19,813 nt of DNA, taken from the NCBI GenBank assembly GCA_946481605.1, contig CAMLPA010000009.1, positions 1 to 19,813 on the forward strand, read 5' to 3'. Numbering within the stretch: the stretch's first letter is position 1; each line of letters opens with the position of its first letter. Source of the stretch: an uncultured Flavihumibacter sp. (GTDB lineage Bacteria; Bacteroidota; Bacteroidia; Chitinophagales; Chitinophagaceae). A program made the position numbers and the translations under genes. The notes under the pieces were generated by a model. It was given only the letters and a program-made list of their open reading frames with translations, was not told where the DNA came from and ran no database searches. Of the stretch, positions 15,986-19,813 are shown one piece after another.

Positions 15986-16528
15986 ATGCTCGCTCCGGTA
16001 ATTAAGAAGAATGATAAGTCGGCAAGATTGCTGATCGGTGTGGTGTCCTTTGTGGTGTTCGCCGCCGTGGTATTGCTTTCGAGGGTGAAACTTGAAGTGG
16101 ACCTGGGGTTTGATGTACACGTATTTGCTAAGATTAATGCCATCCTCAATACAGCTGTAACATTATTACTTGCTGCCGGACTTATTTCAGTGAAGCTGAA
16201 ACGCTTCAACGCACACAAAAACATCATGCTTACAGCGATGGTTTTCTCCGCGCTGTTCCTGGTTTCTTACATCTGCTACCACCTGTTTACGGGTGAAACA
16301 AAGTTTGGTGGAACGGGCGCCATCAGAACCTTTTACTATTTCATCCTCATCACCCATATCTTCCTGGCCGCAGTGATCCTGCCTTTTATCCTGTTCACGG
16401 TTTACAGGGGGCTGACGGCTGAATTTCCCCAACACAAAAAGATCGCCCGCATCACCTGGCCGATCTGGTTCTATGTAGCGGCTACCGGTGTGATTGTTTA
16501 CCTGATGATTAGTCCCTATTACGTGTAG
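15986..16528 (+). CDS. DUF420 membrane protein, CtaM/YozB-like oxidase assembly factor
   Basis: 180-aa membrane protein with five hydrophobic segments (about 14-34, 50-70, 78-98, 115-140, 152-175). It matches the DUF420 family: the second helix leads to KRFNAHKNIML, then SYICYHLFTGETKFGG, then FYYFILITHIFLA and a C-terminal HKKIARITWPIWFYVAATGV. Staphylococcal CtaM, which I believe belongs to this family, is needed for aa3-type oxidase maturation. Here the gene stands ten bases after the SCO chaperone at the end of the oxidase cluster, which fits that role, but function is inferred from family and neighbours. It ends only 16 bases from the convergent alkyltransferase-like gene, with no visible terminator. 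Confidence 0.85.
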   Translation: MLAPVIKKNDKSARLLIGVVSFVVFAAVVLLSRVKLEVDLGFDVHVFAKINAILNTAVTLLLAAGLISVKLKRFNAHKNIMLTAMVFSALFLVSYICYHLFTGETKFGGTGAIRTFYYFILITHIFLAAVILPFILFTVYRGLTAEFPQHKKIARITWPIWFYVAATGVIVYLMISPYYV

Positions 16529-16544
16529 AAGAATTGCGGTATTG

Positions 16545-16898
16545 TTAAACGGAAAGTTCCTTTGAGGGATCCCAGAATTTATTTTTGAAGTCTTTCACCT
16601 GATGCTCCTCCACTGTAATGCCTTCTTTCCGAAGGAGTTCTTCCATTTTCTCGGGAGGAGAAAAATGATGCCTCCCGGTAAGCAGTCCTTTGCTGTTCAC
16701 CACGCGGTGGGCGGGTACTTTGGGGCGTGCCGTACCGGCCACGTTCATCGCGTAGCCTACCATCCTGGAGGAGGAGCGTGCGCCCAGGGCCGCGGCGATG
16801 GCGCCGTAGCTGGTTACCATGCCTTTTGGAATGGCCCGCACAATGGCAAATACCGATTCATAAAATGATTCCCGGTTATACGTTGGCGTTTCCTTCAT
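16545..16898 (-). CDS. Alkyltransferase-like protein (ATL; AGT/MGMT fold without the active cysteine)
   Basis: Binds O6-alkylguanine in DNA and flags it for nucleotide excision repair in the characterised ATLs, without removing the alkyl group. From ATG at 16898 the protein has 117 aa, the size of the lone DNA-binding domain. The active-site motif of alkyltransferases, PCHRV, reads PAHRV here (Ala63; codon GCC), so alkyl transfer is impossible; the Thermus ATL is also described as having Ala. The DNA-binding and base-flipping residues remain: Tyr31 in VTSYGAIA and Arg45 in SSRMVGYAMN. The frame is open upstream to 16964, but those residues would overlap DUF5522 further and have no family match. 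It overlaps DUF5522 by 23 bases, so translation is probably coupled. Confidence 0.9.
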   Translation of the reverse strand: MKETPTYNRESFYESVFAIVRAIPKGMVTSYGAIAAALGARSSSRMVGYAMNVAGTARPKVPAHRVVNSKGLLTGRHHFSPPEKMEELLRKEGITVEEHQVKDFKNKFWDPSKELSV

Positions 16899-17076
16899 GC
16901 ATGCGGCGTTTTCTGTCTTCCTTGCAAACCGAACGTTTAGGTTCAGGCACGGCTTCATAATCATAAGGGCAATGCCTGCAGCCGTTGCCGCAACAATGGC
17001 CCCGTTTCAGGTGAAAAACTTCCGTTAACACCATCAGTCCGGCTTCATTAAAATAAAAATCAATTCCCTCCTTCAT
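16876..17076 (-). CDS. DUF5522 small cysteine-rich protein
   Basis: 66-aa protein of unknown function. Its core reads IDFYFNEAGLMVLTE, then HLKRGHCCGNGCRHCPYDY, which is the DUF5522 signature. The four close cysteines (28, 29, 33, 36) suggest a metal site, perhaps zinc or iron-sulfur, but this is inference. ATG 17076 is chosen; GTG 17088 would add four residues. The gene overlaps the 3' end of trmB by 17 bases and the start of the alkyltransferase-like gene by 23, so the three are one tight operon. The C-terminal 25 residues are Arg/Lys-rich. It is easily missed because of its size. Confidence 0.8.
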   Translation of the reverse strand: MKEGIDFYFNEAGLMVLTEVFHLKRGHCCGNGCRHCPYDYEAVPEPKRSVCKEDRKRRMHEGNANV

Positions 17077-17773
17077 CGGCTGTTTCACGGAGCATTTCTT
17101 TTAAGATGGCATCTTTTTCGATGGGCAACTCAACATTTAGTCTGAACTGAAGATAATGTATCCGGTTGGACCCGGCAATGTCCAGGCTTTCATAATGGGT
17201 TTTGATCTGAAGTTCGGGATGAACGCTTTCTTCCGAGAAAACATTCTCTTTGTCAACAATCAGTTCAAGCCCGTACAATGCTATTACGGTTTTTGTAAAA
17301 TGGTAGAGGCTGGGCGAATCTGTTTTCAGGTGAACAACACCATCTTTCTTCAGCAACTGCTGGTATCTCCGGAGAAACATGGGGTGTGTCAATCTTTTTT
17401 TCAGTTTAGAGAAGCGCAGTTGTGGGTCGGGGAACGTGATCCAGATTTCAGCGACTTCTTCCGCAGCGAAATATTGTGTTACCTGGTCGATCTGTGAGCG
17501 GATGAACGCCACGTTGCCGAGATTTTCCTTCAATGCTGTTCTTGCCCCAACCCAAATTCTGTTCCCTTTCAGGTCCACGCCTATAAAATTTCTTTCCGGG
17601 TACATCCTGCCCAGCCCAACGGCGTATTCTCCTTTTCCACAGGCCAGTTCCAGTGTAATGGGATTGGTGTTGCCGAAATGGTTTTTCCACTGTCCCGGCA
17701 TATTGGGTGGATATTCAAAAACGTTGGAGAAACCGCGGATATCGGAGAAGCGCTCTAATTTATTCTGTCCCAT
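17060..17773 (-). CDS. trmB: tRNA (guanine-N7-)-methyltransferase
   Basis: Methylates G46 in the variable loop of tRNAs using S-adenosylmethionine; cytoplasmic, 237 aa. The SAM-binding motif is LELACGKGEY (41-50), followed by GVDLKGNRIW (65-74). The catalytic region is WITFPDPQ (111-118) with LTHPMFL (128-134) and LKTDS (149-153), all in TrmB order. The usual FPDPWPKKRH segment reads FPDPQLRFSKLKKR, a common variant in Bacteroidota. It heads the trmB, DUF5522, ATL operon. An exact -7 promoter box stands four bases before the ATG, so the mRNA is probably leaderless. It lies about 550 bases downstream of the tRNA-like RNA on the same strand, beyond that RNA's terminator. Confidence 0.95.
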   Translation of the reverse strand: MGQNKLERFSDIRGFSNVFEYPPNMPGQWKNHFGNTNPITLELACGKGEYAVGLGRMYPERNFIGVDLKGNRIWVGARTALKENLGNVAFIRSQIDQVTQYFAAEEVAEIWITFPDPQLRFSKLKKRLTHPMFLRRYQQLLKKDGVVHLKTDSPSLYHFTKTVIALYGLELIVDKENVFSEESVHPELQIKTHYESLDIAGSNRIHYLQFRLNVELPIEKDAILKEMLRETADEGGN

Positions 17774-17777
17774 AGCG

Positions 17778-17785
17778 CAAAGGTA
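17778..17785 (-). promoter_or_regulatory. -7 box of the trmB promoter
   Basis: On the minus strand TACCTTTG (17785-17778) is an exact TAnnTTTG box, followed by CGCT and the trmB ATG at 17773. No clear TTTG stands at the -33 position, so only the -7 element is marked. Confidence 0.55.
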
Positions 17786-18193
17786 AGCTGCCAGAAGAAG
17801 AAATACACCGATTGAGAAGGCCTATAAACGCTGTCTGGAAACTGGTGAATGGTGGCATCCCGGAGATGATTGTGCTCCTGCCATCTTCTTCCCCTCAACT
17901 TGTTACCTGTAAATGATTATGTAAACGGACTACAACCCTCCCGGACCAAAAAGTATTTGAACGGACAAAAGGAGCGGTAAAAACCCTGTTCTACCCCAGG
18001 GAAAACAACGTCGGTGGCACCGGTTCGGGAAACCGCTGTTAGCACGAAACACCCCCAAACCCTTGCCCCCAAAGGCTTCGGCCAAATTCCAAGGTAAAAA
18101 ATCCAAAAAATGTTTAATCACTGAGATTCAGGAAGAAAAACACTGATAAAAAGCACCCAGCACCAAATGTAGATTGCAGATAATCAACAGCCA
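17786..18193. other. Non-coding spacer without a recognised gene
   Basis: About 400 bases between the trmB promoter and the tRNA-like transcription unit. No open frame with family features is seen on either strand. Two small hairpins are visible, CCCTG/CAGGG near 17988-18005 and CGGTT/AACCG near 18021-18036, without T tracts or conserved motifs. I cannot assign a function. Confidence 0.6.
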
Positions 18194-18227
18194 GCGTTGC
18201 GCCTCCGCGCCGTTGCGAGAAAAAAAA
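18194..18227. repeat. GCG-rich intergenic micro-repeat relic
   Basis: GCGTTGCGC, CTCCGCGCC, GTTGCGAGA and an A run form an imperfect period of about nine bases. It resembles the short 'tttgcgcctttgcgtgaaa' type repeats scattered between genes in several bacterial phyla. Only one copy is in the window, so the repeat nature is inference. Confidence 0.35.
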
Positions 18228-18244
18228 CTTCGGAAAAAGAAAAC

Positions 18245-18301
18245 AAAAAAATTGCAAGCCGCAACCATGTTTGTGTGGTAGAACATAGCAACGACTTGCA
18301 A
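18245..18301 (-). terminator. Strong intrinsic terminator of the tRNA-like RNA
   Basis: On the minus strand a 20-base arm beginning TTGCAAG (18301-18282) pairs with the arm ending CTTGCAA (18271-18252), with one mismatch and a few G-U pairs. The loop has ten bases and seven U follow (18251-18245). It begins about 20 bases after the 3' end of the tRNA-like RNA and ends no protein gene, so it supports an independent minus-strand RNA gene. Confidence 0.85.
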
Positions 18302-18321
18302 CTTATACGCAAAACAGAGAG

Positions 18322-18488
18322 CTGTAGAGGGAGGAGTCGAACCTCCACGGAGTAGTTAGCCATAGCACAAAATATTGAGTGGTCAACCCTTCCTGAAAGC
18401 ATTGCTGCCCGCAGGTCTATGCTACGTTTATCCCATGATCCCCACCCCCGAGACAAGAGGGCATGTCTGCCAGTTTCATCACTCCACA
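18322..18488 (-). ncRNA. tRNA-like RNA with type II (Leu-like) core and a 98-nt structured variable arm
   Basis: Read on the minus strand, TGTGGAG (18488-18482) pairs with CTCTACA (18329-18323), a seven-base-pair acceptor with one G-U. U8 and G9 follow, then a three-base-pair D stem ATG/CAT around the loop AAACTGGCAGA, the same length and pattern as tRNA-Leu D loops, including the GG pair. The anticodon stem CCCTC/GGGGG holds the seven-base loop TTGTCTC. The T arm is GGAGG-TTCGACT-CCTCC, fully canonical. Base 73 is G and no CCA is encoded. Between the anticodon and T arms lie 98 bases (18444-18347) instead of the usual 15 or so. They are closed by GGGG/CTCC and contain a longer helix (18417-18425 with 18355-18365), a hairpin with a GCAA tetraloop (18392-18415) and a small hairpin (18374-18387). 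The anticodon position reads GUC, which does not fit a leucine tRNA. It may be a processed, tRNA-derived regulatory or structural RNA. Confidence 0.75.
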
Positions 18489-18525
18489 GTATGTATCGGC
18501 TTCTGCCGTAAGAACTTTGATAGTG

Positions 18526-18558
18526 CAATATTAAGGCAATTCTCCTTTGGTTTGCAAA
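18526..18558 (-). promoter_or_regulatory. Candidate promoter of the tRNA-like RNA
   Basis: On the minus strand TTTG (18558-18555), 21 bases and TAATATTG (18533-18526) match the Bacteroidota consensus with one mismatch. The start would be near 18520, leaving a leader of about 30 bases before the tRNA-like 5' end. Confidence 0.4.
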
Positions 18559-18642
18559 TTATTCAAATAAAATTTTGTAATTATAGAAATTGTTCAAATA
18601 TTTGTATATACGATTCGAAACCATCAAAACTGTTATCTAAAA

Positions 18643-19110
18643 ATGGCGGCTAAATTAAATCTTGACAAACTGGATATCCAGATCATCCATGAAATGATGG
18701 AGAATGCAGAGATATCCTACGCCGATCTGGGTAAAAAACTCTTTGTTTCCGGCGGCACCATCCACGTACGCATCAAAAAACTCCAGGAATTTGGTATTGT
18801 GAAAGGCACCCGGCTCAATGTTGACCTCAAACAACTGGGCTATGATGTGATCGCTTTTATTGGCGTTTACCTCGAGAAGAGTTCACTTTATGATACCGTG
18901 GCCAAAGAACTGAAGAAGATACCACAGATTGTGCGGCTGAATTATACGACCGGCAACTATAGTATGTTCGCCGAGATCGTGTGTAAAGACATCAACCAGC
19001 TTCGTTTCGTGCTCCACGATGAATTGCAGAAAATCAAAGGTATTGAGCGTACCGAAACCTTCATTTCGCTGGAAGAAAGTTTTATCCGCAACGTGGAAGT
19101 AAGCCTGTAA
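18643..19110 (+). CDS. Lrp/AsnC family transcriptional regulator
   Basis: 155-aa DNA-binding regulator. Residues 5-60 form the winged helix-turn-helix (LDKLDIQIIHEMMENAEISY, then ADLGKKLFVSGGTIHVRIKK, then LQEFGIVKGTRLNVD), the standard Lrp arrangement in which the LDxxDxxIL start is well kept. Residues 65-150 form the RAM effector and oligomerisation domain (DVIAFIGVYLEKSS, TTGNYSMFAEIVCKD, IERTETFISL). The family usually senses amino acids and binds as an octamer or dimer. Targets cannot be read here. ATG 18643 is preceded by an AT-rich stretch without a Shine-Dalgarno. It is divergent from the tRNA-like RNA, with about 120 bases between their presumed starts, so the spacer may serve both. 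Confidence 0.9.
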   Translation: MAAKLNLDKLDIQIIHEMMENAEISYADLGKKLFVSGGTIHVRIKKLQEFGIVKGTRLNVDLKQLGYDVIAFIGVYLEKSSLYDTVAKELKKIPQIVRLNYTTGNYSMFAEIVCKDINQLRFVLHDELQKIKGIERTETFISLEESFIRNVEVSL

Positions 19111-19226
19111 ACCCTGTCCGGATCATCCTTCCACAAAAAACGGCGGCATTGGTGCTTTTTATTATCTTTAAAAGTAATTCCGTCTGATGTGTGTATGCCA
19201 TCATTCGGGCAGCTAAAAACACACTG

Positions 19227-19649
19227 ATGAAAAAAATATTGTCGATTGCGTTCTTCGCTATAGCCGTATCCGGTATCATGTCTTCTTCCTGTGGAAAAGG
19301 TGGCGGGGGAGGAGATCCTCAGCCTCCGGCAGAACAAAATCTGGTAATTACGACAACACCTGCGAACGGATCCGTTTCACCGGCAGCTGCGCAGCAAACT
19401 TTTACGGTATCCATCCGTGTTGATTCCCAGATGCCTTCGCAGGGTGTAAAGATTGAAGTGTCCGCTGCTCCTGAATCGGGAGGCGCTTCTTTCTTCACGC
19501 AAACACTTACCCCGGTTACAGCGGCTACTTCCACTGTAACCATCACGGGTACTCCGGTGCAGCAATCCTGTATTGCCACTATTAAAGTAAGTTCTATTGC
19601 CAAACCCAGCAATACGGCTACCAGCTCCTACAGGTTTTCGCGGAAATAA
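19227..19649 (+). CDS. Small hypothetical lipoprotein with Ig-like beta-rich domain
   Basis: 140 aa from ATG 19227, beginning MKKILSIAFFAIAVSGIMSSSC, a lipoprotein signal with Cys22, followed by a Gly/Pro linker (GKGGGGGDPQPPAEQ). The remaining 100 residues alternate Ser/Thr/Val (TPANGSVSPAAAQQTFTVSI, then VKIEVSAAPESGGASFF) and look like one immunoglobulin-like beta sandwich, ending SSYRFSRK. No enzyme motif is visible and I do not recognise a named family. The open frame extends to 19191, but ATG 19227 gives the signal peptide at the right place. It ends two bases from the convergent permease stop. Probably exposed on the periplasmic or outer surface. Confidence 0.75.
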   Translation: MKKILSIAFFAIAVSGIMSSSCGKGGGGGDPQPPAEQNLVITTTPANGSVSPAAAQQTFTVSIRVDSQMPSQGVKIEVSAAPESGGASFFTQTLTPVTAATSTVTITGTPVQQSCIATIKVSSIAKPSNTATSSYRFSRK

Positions 19650-19651
19650 AC

Positions 19652-19813
19652 TCAGGACCTGGTATTGAAAGCTTCTTTTAACCCGTTTCCAACGAGGTTG
19701 AAGGCCAGTACCAGCACCATGATGGCGATCCCTGGTACCAGGGCAAGAAAAGGTTGATTGGTAATGATGAAGTTGAAGTTTTCCCTGATCATCAGTCCCC
19801 AACTGGGTTGCGG
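19652..19813 (-). CDS. ABC transporter permease, oligopeptide/dipeptide type (DppC/OppC-like), C-terminal end only
   Basis: The minus strand from the window edge to TGA (19654-19652) encodes the last 53 residues of a binding-protein-dependent permease: PSWGLMIREN, then LALVPGIAIMVLVLAFNLVG, then NGLKEAFNTRS. This is the typical end of DppC/OppC inner-membrane proteins, whose PSWGxxI follows the EAA loop and whose last helix is followed by GLRxALDPR. The 5' part lies outside the window. It is convergent with the lipoprotein gene and the two stops are two bases apart, so their transcripts must overlap. Confidence 0.88.
   Translation of the reverse strand, partial: PQPSWGLMIRENFNFIITNQPFLALVPGIAIMVLVLAFNLVGNGLKEAFNTRS

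Noticed and set aside
18322..18488. Reading the structured RNA as tmRNA, SRP RNA or 6S RNA
   Set aside because: No tag-peptide frame or tmRNA 5' end, the SRP core motif order is absent, and 6S lacks D and T arms; the tRNA-type helices fit far better.
18375..18653. Plus-strand open frame of 92 codons over the tRNA-like RNA
   Set aside because: It is antisense to the structured RNA, runs into the Lrp start, has many Cys and Phe with no family pattern, and has no ribosome site.
19149..19170. Promoter for the lipoprotein at TATCTTTA
   Set aside because: The last base deviates and the nearest TTG is only 11 bases away.
1..19813. CRISPR arrays, insertion sequences, phage or defence genes
   Set aside because: No regularly spaced direct repeats, transposase motifs, or integrase-like frames were seen anywhere in the window.

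Overview
The window is about 20 kb of a Bacteroidota chromosome, most likely from the Chitinophagales/Sphingobacteriales side. The evidence is the ActABCDEF plus aa3-type oxidase gene order, exact Bacteroidota promoter boxes (TAnnTTTG) in front of several genes, general scarcity of Shine-Dalgarno sequences, and tRNA-type ends without an encoded CCA. Family placement is inference.

Layout: (1) 1-437, minus strand: start of purN, with its promoter directly against the start codon. (2) 645-12407, plus strand: a respiratory operon made of alternative complex III (actA, B, C, D, E, F) followed by cytochrome c oxidase subunits II and I, closed by a clear intrinsic terminator. (3) 12428-15240: heme O synthase (ctaB), two tandem subunit III-like genes and subunit IV, ending in a second terminator-like hairpin. 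(4) 15226-16528: a SCO1/SenC copper chaperone and a DUF420 (CtaM/YozB-like) membrane protein. (5) 16545-17785, minus strand: an overlapping operon trmB, DUF5522 and an alkyltransferase-like protein. (6) 17786-18642: gene-poor spacer that contains, on the minus strand, a tRNA-shaped RNA with a 98-nt variable region and its own strong terminator. (7) 18643-19813: an Lrp/AsnC regulator, a small lipoprotein, and the C-terminal end of an oligopeptide-type ABC permease on the minus strand.

Together, regions 2-4 encode the quinol-to-oxygen branch of an aerobic chain. Complex III oxidises menaquinol (ActB, C, F), passes electrons through multiheme ActA and lipoprotein ActE, and hands them to the CuA site of subunit II and the heme-copper centre of subunit I. 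ctaB supplies the heme precursor, SCO loads CuA, and the DUF420 protein probably helps maturation. Heme A synthase (ctaA) is not in the window.

The most unusual object is the tRNA-like RNA at 18322-18488. It has all the helices of a type II (Leu-like) tRNA, but its variable arm carries a folded insertion that looks like a three-way junction with a GNRA-capped hairpin. I do not recognise it as a named RNA family.
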